Assembly: GCA_020740775.1 (NCBI GenBank)
Contig: JAHEWK010000012.1
Coordinates: 744,001-808,000, forward strand
Direction of reading: 5' to 3'
Length of the DNA stretch: 64,000 nucleotides
Origin: Ilyonectria destructans
Lineage: Eukaryota > Ascomycota > Sordariomycetes > Hypocreales > Nectriaceae
Shown: positions 9,975 to 22,123 of the stretch, in pieces
Layout of the letters: each line of letters opens with the position of its first letter
How positions within the stretch are numbered: position 1 is the first letter of the stretch
Program-made: the position numbers and the translations under genes
Notes under the pieces: generated by a model
The model's input: only the letters and a program-made list of their open reading frames with translations
Database searches by the model: none
What the model was told of the DNA's origin: nothing

Positions 9975-12733
9975 TTAATGCATGCCTGGGGGCGGGGCAT
10001 CCAAGTCGACATGCTCGACTGTGCCGCGCTGTTCCTCAGTCTTGCGGACGAGGGAAGAGAAGTAGCTGGAGGCGCGCTCGCTCTCACCCTTGACCTTGAT
10101 GGTGTCGTCGCGCTTTTGGTCAAGGTCTTTGAGGCTCTGCTCGAGGCTGACGCGGAGGTTTGAGGCCGGGAGGCGCAGGACCTTGCGGACGGAGGACGAG
10201 ATGCGGGCCGAGTTGGAGTGCACGTAGTCGAGGTCGGCAAGCTGAGTGGAGATTTTGTTGGCAAGGCGATGAGGGAGCGAGTTGGGAATTTGCTGGAGGA
10301 TGTATGCCGAGGCGGCAACGGCTGAAGTGAGAGTCAGTAAGATGCGTGTAGAGGGAATAAGGGGGAAGAGTTAAACTCACCAGCTACAAGTATTCCAGGG
10401 ACGATGAGCTGGCGAAGGTTGTCGTTGCTCAGAACACGCGAGGCGGCGAGGGCCTGGTCCATCCAAGTGCTCATGCCAATCATCCGGGGCACCACAGCGC
10501 CAGCCACAGTCAAGGCCATACCGGTGCCGGCGTATTTCTCCTGATGCTGCAGAAGCGTGGTCCAGTCGACAAAGTCCGCAAGCTGAGTTGGGATGTGTAC
10601 CTGGCGGGCAAGGGCGTCGCGCTTGCGCTGGAACATGACGTTCGGGCGGAACTGCAGGTTCTGGAACTCATCGCCGATGTGCAAAATACCTAGTTGCTTA
10701 ATGACGTTGACGCCCTGGACCGTCTTGTTACGGGCGTGCTCCTCACAGATGGAGACCGAGTCGGCAATGTGTGAGAGCATGGCCTCCTTGAGATCCTCGG
10801 CATACTGGAAGGCGTTCAAGAGGCCGGGGTACGGAACATCATAGTGGGTGTTGCCTGCGTGGAGGATCGCAGAGTTGAGTGTCGAGCGGGTGTGGTCGTA
10901 AACGTCCTTGCAGGTGTCCTCAATGTTCCTGTCGACTTGGTCACTAACCTCGGAACATGCCTTTTTGCCTGACTCCAGCTGAGGCTCAAGCTCCTTGAGT
11001 TCCCGCGTCACTCGTTGTAGCTCGGACTGGGCCACCTCCTGATTAACCGTTGCTAGCGCGTGGACGTCGTTGAGGATGTTGAGGAGATAGGTCCGCGCCG
11101 GGGCAAGCTTCGATCGTGCTCGCTTCTCAAGGACGAATCTGCGCAACGACTGCTCAAGGGCCTCAAAGTCTCGGATCTTGTCGAGATCCTTGCCCTTGCC
11201 CTTGTCGTCTCCATCGCCGGGGTCACCACCCCCACCCCCACTTGAGCTTCCACTGCCACCACTGGGTCCTCCAGGAGGAGATGGTCCGAGGGGAATGGCG
11301 TTACTGGAAACGAAGTGGACGAGCTCTGAAGACTCCTTGGCTGTTCGGGGACTTAGCCCAGAAACTTGATCCATGATCATCTTGTGGCACCGGTTCTTGT
11401 CTCTGATGTTGTCATAACCATTGACGACGATGAAGATGTAGGCCTTCTCCGCGGCAGCAGCCCAAATGAACTCCTTGGCAGACTGGGTGAAATGGTTGGC
11501 GGCGGAAACCACGAATACCACTACGTCAATCTCTTCCTGTCGAGCAAAGATGGCCGTTGTCTTGGTCGTGTCCGAGTTGAGGCCCGGGGCGTCGATCAAG
11601 GCGATGTCCACCACTCCATTGTTCAGCAAGGACTCGTCGATAGTTCTGGAATCTTTCACATAAATCTTGCACTGGGTATAAGTCTCGTTGTCGATTACAA
11701 CATTTTCCAATTTCTCCAAGGAAAATACGTCATATGTCGATTCGTCATTTCGGTCATAGGCGACATCCTTGTGTACCGCGTGGACCTCCTCGATACCTGA
11801 GTTTTCTCTTGCGTCAAGGACTTCGCAGAAGATGGCTGTGCAGGGTTGCTGATCCTCGGGAAGGACCTTTCGTCGGAGGAGAGCATTGCAGAAAGTCGAC
11901 TTGCCGGCGTTGAGGTCGCCAGTGATTAGGACCTTGCTTGCAGTATCTTCGATGCGGTCGCGAAGGGAGAGGAGATGCTTGATGCTGGAGCTGATCTTGC
12001 CATCGAGCAACGCTGCAATGGAGTTCTTCTCCAATGAATGCACAAGCTCGGCCTGGTGCAGCGATCCTAGCTTCAGATCCAACTTCAAAATGGAGAATTC
12101 TTGGGCGATTTGCGGGGAGACCAATCGTGGTTCGGGGGTCGATCGTGTTTCGGCAGCTCGGCTCGATTCGGCAGCGGTCTCGACAGAGGTCAAAGACCGC
12201 CGGAGCATGGGGTTGCGACCGGTGGAGGATGAGGCGCCGCCAGCGGTGGAGTGTGCCTGAGTGATGCCGGGTCGTGACGAAGGAGGGTCGGGAGAGGCAC
12301 TCCTGGTTCGCTGAACGGTGGGATAGTGGGCAGGCCACGACGTGTTCATATCCTGAAGGCTATGGAGCAGGTCGAGGACCTTGTTGATGGACCGACCGAG
12401 GCTAGCTCGTTGGGAGTTGTACCACATTTGGTGGATTGCGCCCGACTGGGGCCGGTCGTGCTGCAGGTCCATGGCATAGCTGCCCAAGGTGGCGGCCCTG
12501 GAGTCTCCGGCGATGCTACCGCCGTAGCCGGAGTCGTCAAGCAAACTCTGGAGGCGTGCAGCATGTGTAGAGGCCGAACCGTTTCCCACGGTCATGTAGT
12601 TAGGTCGAGAGGAAGGTGGTGGCGAAGTCGCCGGGTCGTTGGGAACGCCAGGGTCGGCATCGGAGTCGGTGTCGGAGTCGGCGTCCTGGTGCAGAGGGGC
12701 CTTCCCCTTGCCGTTGAAATAGTCCTGGCTCAT
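9975..12733 (-). CDS. FZO1: Mitofusin Fzo1, transmembrane GTPase
   Basis: Fzo1 is the dynamin-type GTPase of the outer mitochondrial membrane that tethers and fuses mitochondria. Two exons are read: 12733-10381 and 10321-9975, with a 59-bp intron (GTGAGT...CAG), giving 899 aa. The N-terminal 200 residues are Ser/Pro-rich and probably disordered, with a first heptad-like helix near residues 110-128. The GTPase domain has G1 GDLNAGKS (residues 272-279), G3 DAPGLNSD and G4-like VNGYDN. A Gly/Ser/Asp-rich low-complexity insert (near PGGPSGGSGSSSGGGGG) interrupts the region after G4. Two hydrophobic segments, MALTVAGAVVPRMIGM and RQLIVPGILVAG continued across the intron, form the hairpin membrane anchor. 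The C-terminal exon encodes the second heptad repeat. It is divergent from VPS2 across a 645-bp gap. Confidence 0.95.
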
Positions 12734-13378
12734 GATTCAGATCGGGTGGCGGCGTGACGCATGTTTCGATCGCCGAGGAGCGAGGAGGAGGAACGTGGTG
12801 GAGGTGATAAGGTCGTAGGAGTGCGAGTTGAAGTTGGAGTTGGCAAGGCGGCGTGGACTCGGAACTTGTAGACCGACCCATGTTGCATGATTTTTGGCGG
12901 CAAATTGCCGGACCTCAAGAAGGCGGGGTCGTGCTGATTGGTGGACGCGCCGGGAGAGACTCGGAAGAGCGTGCCTTATCTTATCAGGCGGGCATGTGAC
13001 GAGAAGCGCGCAACCTAGAAACGGTTGTGGAAGCCAGCCGCCCATAGCGCTAAGCCCAGTGAAGGTCCAGCTAAACCCAGTCAGTGAAGCCGAGCGAGCG
13101 CCCAGTTGCTGGGAAGACGCTGGCCTGAGAGCGGTTACGTAGTGCGACATGGTACATGGCCAACATGGCGGAGTGGTCCAGGCTTCGCTTCTCTCACCAC
13201 AACCACAACCAACGCTTTGTCTTTCCTTGCTGCCTTGCTTCGACCGATCTCCCAACCTCCCAAGACGCCCTCGCCTCGCCTCCGTGCAACAAACCCTCTG
13301 ATCCGACGACTAGGTCGACCCTTTCTCCTATCCAAAACCCGAATCGCCTCCCCGCGACACCATCCTCCCCCGCAAACC
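12734..13378. promoter_or_regulatory. Shared divergent promoter of FZO1 and VPS2
   Basis: This 645-bp interval separates the ATGs of two divergent genes and must contain both promoters. An ATTGG element (CCAAT on the minus strand) lies at 12937-12941. I found no clear TATA box. The stretch just before the VPS2 ATG is strongly C-rich. Confidence 0.5.
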
Positions 13379-14255
13379 ATGAACGTAAGGGCAATGACGT
13401 CGCCGCCACCCCGGTACATCTGAGGGCTAATCCGCCTCGTGGCTACACAGATCCTGGAATGGGCATTCGGCAAGCGCATCACGCCCGCGGAGCGTCTGCG
13501 CAAGAACCAGCGCATGCTCGACAAGGCTATCCGCGAGCTCGACCAGACGCGCGTTAAGTTGGAGAAGCAGGAGAAGACGCTGGTCCAACAGATCAAGACC
13601 AGCGCCAAGAATGGGCAGATGGGCGCCTGCAAAATCCAGGCCAAGGATCTTGTTCGCACCAGGCGATACGTCGAGAAGTTCTACGGCATGCGCAGCCAGC
13701 TCCAGCAGATTTCCCTGCGACTCCAGGTATGACCAGGCCCAGCGACATGATAGCTACTAGGCGGCACATGATGCTGATGTGAGGCGCTCCAGACACACCG
13801 GACAAACGAGCAGATGATGCAGGCGATGAAGGGCGCAACAATGGCATTGGGAAGCATGAACAAGTCGATGAACCTTCCAGCACTCCAGAAGATCGCTATG
13901 GAATTCGAACGAGAGAACGACATCATGGAGCAGCGACAAGAGATAATGGATGATGCAATGGACGATGCCATGGATGTGGGCGTGGAAGAGGAGGGCGACG
14001 AAGTGGTGGAGCAAGTACTGGAAGAAATTGGCATTGACTTTAACCAGGCGGTACGAATTCTCCAACCCCCCCGCAACGAATGGATCGAGGCTAATTGCAT
14101 GGCTACAGCTCGGCGAAACTCCCACAACGATAGGAAACCCTGCCGTGGCTGAGGGCAGAATTGCCCAGGCAGTTGGTGGTGGCGGTGGCGGTGGTGGTGG
14201 CGGCGACTCCCTCGACGAGGACCTCCAGGCAAGACTTGACAGTTTGAGGAAGTAG
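13379..14255 (+). CDS. VPS2: ESCRT-III subunit Vps2/Did4 (CHMP2A type)
   Basis: Vps2 is a Snf7-family subunit that caps ESCRT-III filaments on endosomes and recruits the ATPase Vps4. Four coding exons are read: 13379-13384, 13451-13726, 13793-14050 and 14109-14255, giving 228 aa. The first coding exon is only six bases (Met-Asn); it restores the invariant N-terminus MNILEWAFGKR. The basic N-terminal helical hairpin (residues 1-95) is followed by an acidic stretch (MDDAMDDAMDVGVEEEGDE). The C-terminus DEDLQARLDSLRK is a canonical MIM1 motif for the Vps4 MIT domain. Just before it is a run of ten glycines encoded by GGT/GGC repeats (14173-14204), which is likely length-variable. Confidence 0.95.
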
Positions 14256-16897
14256 GTGATGGGATATAACTGCGGCGGTTGAGTCGTCTCGAGAGAATAG
14301 GCTACGTTGGCGGGAATCCGATGTCACTGAGTATGGAGTTGGAACTCGGAACACCCTCGACCAGTGTCATCCAGAAACCGACGGCCGATGCTTGTGAGAT
14401 ATGTCGAGGGAGCACATGAGTTTTTGCATTTCTTGCCTGGGCGCACGGGTGTCCTGAGAAACGCGGTTGTCTATTGACACAGTTCAGTATTTTTATTTCT
14501 GGGTGGTAAGGCTCTTTGCTTATAGAAGGAGGAAACTTAAGACTTCTCCTTTTCGCAAGACTCGTGTGGCGTTGAACAACGTGAATGGCTAGAGTATCGT
14601 GCTCATGTGCTTAGAAACATTGGGGTTTATCACCTTGCTTCTTAAAGAGAACCTTGGAAGGTAAAGCGAGCTAAATGCTCACGTACCAGTTATGAAGCTA
14701 TGTCGCCTTCATTGTCATCCATCATGTGTCCCAGTACAATCCTTGCTTACGAGCTAAGGGCACGGATGATGCTGCAGCATGGCATCCCCGCGGGGCTGCA
14801 TGGTCCGTGGGGATGGAAGGGGTCTACATCGGGGCCTGATGTAGAGATGCCTGAATACAATGCTTAGCAGTTGAACTTCATGTTACTAGTCTCGTATTCT
14901 AGCGAGGGACGGCCGTTACTGGGGAAACTTGCCGTCCAAGACTGCCATGACAGGGGATGGTTCGTCAATAGTTGTTCTGCCTTCGTGGATGGCGCCACTG
15001 AGAGAACGACTTTGATGTGGATTGGAATTAAGATGAGCCTACGTATATGGTCGTCAACTTGCCACGACTTACTGCATAGTACGAGGTATGTGTCTTCGGC
15101 ACAGGCTCGATCTGGGAAAGCTCGGATAGTTGGGTCAGTTGGAGAGAGCAGAGAGGGCACCGCGCTTATTATCCTCAAGGCAGCGATGAAGAATACTTGC
15201 AGCTGCCTGGTACGAAGCAACCCCATCTCGCCGGAAGCGCCGGAGATGGTCATGCCAGTAGTGTTGCTATTTACCCCAAAAGGGTGCCATCATTTCGACG
15301 TTTATTTCGGGAACCAGGCCAGGTGGACGAGATGAGATGAGACGGATGCCATCTCCGGGTTTACAGTGGGGCGCCGCCGAGTCGAGACGGCGGAGTTGGA
15401 AGCCCCCCGCGCGAGGCGCCCGCGGCATGCTTGTTCCGTGCTGGAACCGCGCTGGACGGAGCACTGGTCAACCACTGACGTCGGAGCTCCAGGGCAGCGG
15501 GTGCGCGCTAGTTAGCACACTTGTCGCTGCAGCTCTACAGGCTGGCAGCTCGGCCTTTGGTGCAGGCCGAGCAGCGATGGAACAGAGCCAGTGAAGGTCA
15601 GTGGGCATGGGCACATGACGGGCACCCGCCAGCGCACCCAGTGAAGAGGCTGATGGTGCTAACCCGGTGTTCAGTGAGGCTGCTAACAAGGCCACTGACA
15701 GCCCAAGCCCCGCGTGGGCATCCATGCATCACCCGCCTGCCTTCGACTCGTGGACTCGCCCACTAACCAACCTAAATCCGAACCTACCCAATGCCACTCC
15801 CGTCAACTACGTCGTCCACCGCCGCCTTACCTCCGACTCCGACCTACCTGCGACTTACAACATCCTCCGGCCCTCCCGTGTCTTAGCTACCCTCCCCCCC
15901 CAAAGGCAAGGTAGTTCTAGCCTGTCTTTCGTCCCACCTAGGTTCACCTGTCCTCTGCTTCGTGCATCTGTCTCGCCTCGACGCTGCCTCGACGACATCA
16001 TCATCCTCCGATTCCATCGCATCTGGTTCTGGTACGTACGGCCTCGCTCTACATTGGGCGACGTTGCTCGCTATCTGCAGTCCTCCCTACTCCCCTCTGC
16101 TCGTCACCCCATTCAGATCTCTATCGCACCCTTTCTGTGTATCGTTGTGTCCCAACCTACCTTAGCCATCATCCTGGCTGGTCCTGTCCCCCTCCCCGCT
16201 GGCGCCTACCTACGTCACGCTACCTGCACTTCCGCTGCTCTGCTCTGCTCTGTACCGTCCTGCCTCACGGTTCCACGCTCTTTGTCTTGGTCCCTTTCAT
16301 CTTCCGCTCTGTTCCCTCTGATTATCCCCTCCGCTTTTGACTCGTGGACCGGTCGTCGAGCTCTGCCCTCTCAGGCTGACTGACGTTTGGCGCGCTGACA
16401 GCTGGCAGCGGCTGCTGCGCGCTTGGCTGCGACGTCTGGGTGCCCCTCCCAGCCTTTCTCCGCGCCCTTCAAGCACCACATCAGCATTCCCCCGCCAGCC
16501 CACTTGCTCCAGCCCCAACCTCTCAACCTACATACCGAGACCTATCTTCTGACCTCTCTAGATCAATTTGAACCGACACCGACATATCCCTCCCCAGTTG
16601 CCCAACTTGAGTCCTGGTCCGAGATCATCACCCCGCTACTGCAGAACCTCTCGCAGAGAGATACAGCCCCGTCTTCCTGTCGCAACACTCGCCTGTTGCC
16701 GACCTCGAGACCCATCCTCATTACGAGAGCAACAATAACGAAGACGACGACATCTGTTACGCTGTAACTCTATCCCAGGCCTTCACCCCACCCTTCCGAT
16801 ACCTCACCAACCCTCCAGACTCCTCCTTCCATCCACAAAGCTGGCGACCAACAAGCGTCGCAGTCTTTCCTCGACTGGGGGAAGTCTGCTGAATAGA
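14256..16897. other. Intergenic region with long C/T-rich leader of the PP2C gene
   Basis: The first 1.4 kb shows no supported gene. From about 15,770 the plus strand becomes very rich in C and T with CCTCC and CTCGT runs up to the PP2C start, which looks like a long 5' leader, possibly with leader introns. Open frames of up to 238 codons in this leader are compositional (Pro/Ser/Leu/Arg) and were not called. From 16739 to 16897 the frame in phase with the PP2C ATG is open. Confidence 0.5.
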
Positions 16898-18691
16898 ATG
16901 TTCGGCAGCAACTCCAACTCAGCCGGCAATAAATCTGAGACCGATTCAAAATCCGACAAGTCCTCCCCCGAAACTAGCCCGGGCCCCAGCGCAGCCACTC
17001 CCATCAAGACGGCAGACAAGACGGCAGACAAGACGGTGGATAAGACGGTGGATAAGACAGGGAGCGCGGAGAAGCGCAGTGGAAATGGTAGCCCGCCAAC
17101 TCGCCAGGATACCGGCGGTTCCACGGATAAGAAGCGCAGGAGTAGCAGCGTTAGCAGCAAGGCTAGCAGCCTGCTTGCCTCGGCCAAGAACTCGCTGAGC
17201 TTCTCTCAGGGTAGTCGTGCGCCTGCTGTCGAGATGACTACTCAGTCGCCCCTACAGAGATTGGGCAAGCAGGACCCCGCCCTCGCAGTTCCGCAGGGCC
17301 AGCATAACAACTCGGCCGGAGAGTCGGTAGCGGGCCCAAAGTCCACATTCCATGTCGGCGTTTGGGAAGATAGAAACAAGAAATGCCGTCGGACTATGGA
17401 GGATACCCACGCCTTTTTATACAACTTCATCCAGACCCCGACCTTGGCCGATGCTTCCGGCAAGGACACGTCCGAGGGAGATGATTCTGAGTCGGCGGTC
17501 CAGGACATTGTCGAGTCAGACAATGGCTACTTTGCCATCTTTGACGGACACGCCGGCACCTTTGCCGCAGACTGGTGCGGAAAGAAGCTACATATCATCC
17601 TGGAGGAGCTCATACGCAAGAACCCCAACGCTCAGATCCCCGAGGTTCTAGACCTGGCTTTTACGACCGCCGACTCCCAGCTGGAAAAACTGCCCTTGAA
17701 AAACAGCGGTTGCACGGCTGCCGTGGCCGTGTTACGTTGGGAAGACCGGGTTTCTAATGATCGGTCAAATCTTGATGCTGCTGCGTCGGCTACTCTCAAG
17801 CCCACCAAGTCAGATGATTCGTCTCAGTCGGACAAGGATAGGTCGAAAGATGCGGCGCCTTCTGCGAACGAAGTCAAAAACCCGCCTGTCGAGGGCAGCA
17901 GTACGAAGGTCAAGGGAGCCGTTAACCGCCAGCGTCTTCTTTACACTGCTAACGTGGGTGATGCCCGTATCATCCTGTGCCGAGCTGGAAAGGCTCTGCG
18001 ACTGTCGTATGACCACAAGGGAAGCGACGAGGTTGAGGGCAAGCGGATCGCCAATGCGGGTGGGCTGATCCTAAACAACCGCGTCAATGGTGTCCTAGCT
18101 GTCACCAGAGCGCTTGGCGATGCCTATATGAAGAAGCTTGTAACTGGCCACCCATATACGACCGAGACGGTGATCCAGGCCGACAGTGATGAGTTTATTA
18201 TCATCGCGTGCGATGGCGTAAGTGGAACAAAACTGAATTATTAACATGCCAGACCCGCTGACGTGAGATAGTTGTGGGATGTTTGTACCGATCAAGAGGC
18301 GGTGGATCTGGTCCGAAATACCGACGACCCTATTGCAGCTTCGAAGATGCTTGTGGACCATGCGCTCAACCGGTTCAGCACGGACAATCTGTCGTGTATG
18401 ATTGTCCGGCTGGATCATGCCCAGGGCAAGGATGACGGGGATAGTGGCCGTGAGGCAGACAAGATTGTCAACGACGTCACAAAAAAGGCTACAGATGGTA
18501 GCGCCCCTGTCGGGGGCGTGTCCGCGACCAGCAACAACCTGTCCGAAGGGGAGTTTGTACCAACATCTCTGGATAAAGCTGTGGTGGAAGAAGAACCCGA
18601 CCCTATTGAGGAAAAGGATAGTAGGGAAAATGCTAAGGGTGCTCAGAAACCAGCTGAGGAGGTCGAGAAGAAGTCGACCGAGAAGGCGTAG
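16898..18691 (+). CDS. PP2C-type Ser/Thr protein phosphatase
   Basis: This is a metal-dependent protein phosphatase of the PPM/PP2C family. Two exons are read: 16898-18217 and 18272-18691, with a 54-bp intron (GTAAGT...TAG) inside the DGLWD motif, giving 579 aa. The catalytic domain starts near residue 150. Signatures are RRTMED (164-169), FDGHAG, the conserved [10 protein letters not shown] strand, AVTRALGD and ACDGLWD (437-443), so all metal-binding Asp positions appear present. A charged insert of about 60 residues ([15 protein letters not shown]) sits between the CTAAVAVL strand and ANVGDAR. The N-terminus is Ser/Lys-rich with tandem TADK/TVDK repeats. The closest yeast type is probably Ptc1, judged by the overall layout only. 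The true N-terminus may be longer: the upstream codons read [17 protein letters not shown] in frame without an ATG. Confidence 0.9.
17006..17062 (+). repeat. 12-bp coding tandem repeat in the PP2C gene
   Basis: Four copies of a 12-bp unit (AAGACGGCAGAC or AAGACGGTGGAT) encode [17 protein letters not shown]. The copies come as two identical pairs, which points to recent slippage or unequal exchange. It lies in the disordered N-terminal region of the phosphatase. Confidence 0.85.
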
Positions 18692-21600
18692 TAACTGAAC
18701 TGGCCTGGTTACTATAGGAGTAGATGATGACTTGGAATGCTGGGGATGCACTGAAAGGTTGAGACGTGAGCTCTATATGGGATGGAAAGCATGTTTTCCG
18801 GAAGCCTCTGTTGCTAGGCTTTGTTTAGACTTGAGGAAACACGGCGATAAGTGTTGGGCATCGGGGGCGTTGCAGGCGGGTAGGTTATCCCGGCCTGTCA
18901 TGGATGGAGAAATGAATAGCTTCACAAGTACATTGAGCACGTGCTTTTATGCCGGAAGATGTGATGGGAATGTGCGATTGCACTGAGACTGGGTGAAGAT
19001 AAAGGATGCAGGGTGAAGAATGGGTGAAATCCAGAGCTGGGGTGACGTTGATAGCAGTCTTACTCGGGTCCTTGTAGATTTGCTTATCTGTATGAGTATT
19101 GCTATTTGCGCACACAAGAACACACTCCAATCCTAAAGATAAACATCAGCAATGCAACTGATAGAACCGTTTAGGAAATGCCATTTTCACAAGACATATT
19201 CCGAGTATTTTCTCCCAATAATGATTTGTTCTCTAGGTTAGATATAATAATAAAGGTCCATTGACTTAGCTCCTTAGGGCGTACCTAGGTGAAGGGACTT
19301 GTATATTAATGGAAACAACTGACTGCTCGTCCATGAACAAATGCAGTTGAGTGTCATTGAAGAAGATGCTCTGGTATTAAAAATGTTGGCACGTCTGCTT
19401 CTACATCTGCGTCTGCCGTTTAATAGCCGTTTCCCGTTGCGCAACTATCATTTTGACTCTGGGCGTCCTTGAGGCTTCGATTGGCACTGTGAGAACCTTG
19501 ATGTTTAATATATGACGTGTGTGACGTAGACTAATTGCTGATGGAGGAGGGGATCTCGATGGGATAAGCCACGAAACAATATTCAAGCGTAGCCCGATTT
19601 GGCTCATATCGGGGTTTATCCACGCCACTCGGCATCTTAACTTTGTGCGGGTTTTGTGCGGATACGCTGCTGCTATTCCTAGGTAGTTAGGTAAGGATCT
19701 ATTTACCCACTTGAGTAATCTATGGATGACTCCGAGACAATTCGCGACAAGCCCCTAGGGAAGACGCGACTTTGATGGAGGCTAAAATTGCACGCGAGCA
19801 CCTAAGAAACACAACGACACTAGCCTGACATATAATGTAGATCCTCGGTGCCGAGAAGGAATTAGCCATGTGCGATTGGGGATACATTGCTGTGCAGGTC
19901 AGGGGGACGCGGAGTTTAGGTCTGGACTGGGCTAATTATGAAAAATATAACCGGATGATTATCCCATGGGGTGGTTGTTAGGTTGCGCTAGGTTAGGTTG
20001 CAGAGTCGGGCTGGCTGGCTGGGATTGTATTGTTGGACGGGAAATTTTGGCTGCAAGTTGAAGGCACGGGCTTCCACTCGCTTTCTGCAGCGCAGAAAGC
20101 ACAGGTGTCTCCGGGGGCATGGGCGGCGGATGGACGTGACATTCAGCAAGCCACAAGAAACAGGAAATAACTGCATCGGACTGGATGTGGACGCCATAAT
20201 AGTTATCCCGGGGGGCCATTTTAGCGCTGGCTTGGACGCCGAGGTGGAGCTGGAGAGGGGGAAGTTTGGAAGCCGGTGGGATCGAGGCGGGTGGATGGGG
20301 AGCCCCTATGTTAGAGTTTGGGCTTGAGAATGCTCAGAGCTGTTCATTTGGGGCCGATTGGGTAATTGCGAGGTCAACTCTTGTTGCGGTGGTGACGATG
20401 AGACGTTGACGACGAGATGCGATGGCCGTTGGGATGTTGTCCAACATTGCGGGTGGAGGATGCAGCCAAGCCCCCTGCAGCGTTGGTCGGCGCTTGTTGG
20501 TGCTTGTGGGTTAGCTTATTAGATGAAGGAAGACCCTTGTTTGGAAGCAGACCAGCCCAGTAGGGAAACGAGGGCGGCCAGGGGTGTTGACGAGATGGGC
20601 TGTGGATGTGATGGACGGGACGGGGGGATTGGGGAAATGGAATCCATCGCTAACTTACCGTCTGGTCGTTGAGAGCGTGGTAGTAATAATAATAATATTA
20701 CCGATGGCATACGTATGCTCGCTTGCTCTCCTTCTCTCCTTATCGTCGAGTCAAGCCGGCGCAAAAGTAACAGCACGTCTAATGCAGGGCGACGCAGTTG
20801 CAGCTCCGTGCAGCTCCGTGCAGCGCAGCCCGAGCTCAGCTACAACGACACCTGACGTCTGCGTGCATGCATGCACTTGAGCGACTCCATTCGCGCTCTT
20901 ACATGGCGCATCGCCATCGTCGTCCCATGTTTTCCTTTCTTTTTCGCCAAAAAGCTTTTTCTCCGTTTCGATCCGTCCCGCTTCCTCTTCTGCCCTCCTT
21001 CTCTTGCCTTCTTCAGCCCTTTACCCCCGTGTGACCTCCCTGAGTGTTTCGAGCTGGGCGCCGCATCCCGGGCGTGGCTCCCGGATACGTCAATCGGGGC
21101 GCCACTGTCTGCAACCTTTAGCCACATTGGAAACCATTATAGTGCATACGTCGTATCGTCCCGACGTAACCCTCATGCTTTGGCTACCCTTCAGCGCGTG
21201 GCCCTAAACTCCCAGGTTTCGCCCTGGACTATCCATCACTTGAACAGAAGGTAGACATTCGTACCGCGTAGCATAGGCGGCGGACAGGCTGTGGGGTTGC
21301 GTGTGTCCAGCGCATCCGTAGTTTCCTTTCCTTGTTTCTTTTCCTAGTGCTCCACGCGCGTCTGGCGGCGCCTCCCGATCGATCAGCTCACAAGAGCTTG
21401 TATCGCAACGCGGCGGACATGACAGAACGCAAACCCCAACGGGACCAAGCCCTCCCTCTTTTCTTGTTGCTTTTTGTGTCGTGTGGTTGTGTACGTTTAG
21501 CCCTGTGTCTCTCTGTGTGTTGCCAGTGTCTCGGCCGACGACGATATTCGGTAATTCCGTCCCGCCCACCACACCCCAACGGGCGAGACGAGAGCGCTTC

Positions 21601-22123
21601 GCTTGGCCCCCCTTCTGTTACGGATTCACCTTGGCCTCTTGTCTCCTGTCTTGCATTGTAACTCCTCTCGTTGTTGACTCGCGTTCGGACACCCAGCGCA
21701 ATACCCAAACGTAATCTCACCTCAACTAAACAAACGGACACGAAAAAAAACAACGTCGTCTCTCCGTCGCCCATGTCACTTTCGCGCTCTCCTCGCCCAT
21801 CCACATCCATGCCCGCAGCCTTGCCCCTGAAATCTGGTGGTACCGACCAGTGACCCGCACCACCCACCCGCCTAACCCACCCGCCTAAACCCACCCGAGT
21901 GTCCTAATCCTTCGAATCGAACCCCCGAATTAAACATCTCCCTGCTGCTGCCCGTCTCTACGTCCCGTCGGCAGCGAGCTTGCGTCGATTTCGGTTTCGA
22001 TTTCGACTTCGTCACTCCTTTGAACAACCTGCACCTCGCACCCGGCACCCGTGCGCGTGCTCGCAGCTTCTTCCTCATACGGCCGTTGTTTGCCCCCTAG
22101 AATCTGGCTGTGACGGAGGCGCC
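18692..22123. other. Long intergenic region and leader of the ADF-H/PH gene
   Basis: About 3.4 kb with no supported gene. The part at 19,130-19,800 is AT-richer. A short AAT microsatellite occurs at about 20,682-20,697 and a GCAGCTCCGT tandem near 20,800-20,822. From about 20,930 the plus strand is pyrimidine-rich up to the next ATG and looks like a long leader; it includes a CCCACCCGCCTAA tandem near 21,860-21,898. Confidence 0.5.

Noticed and set aside
15667..16383. 238-codon plus-strand frame before the PP2C gene
   Set aside because: It lies in C/T-rich leader DNA and reads as Pro/Leu/Ser/Arg low complexity without any domain-like text.
21905..21935. Second tRNA-like B-box match (GGTTCGATTC, minus strand)
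   Set aside because: No pairing T stem and no cloverleaf around it.
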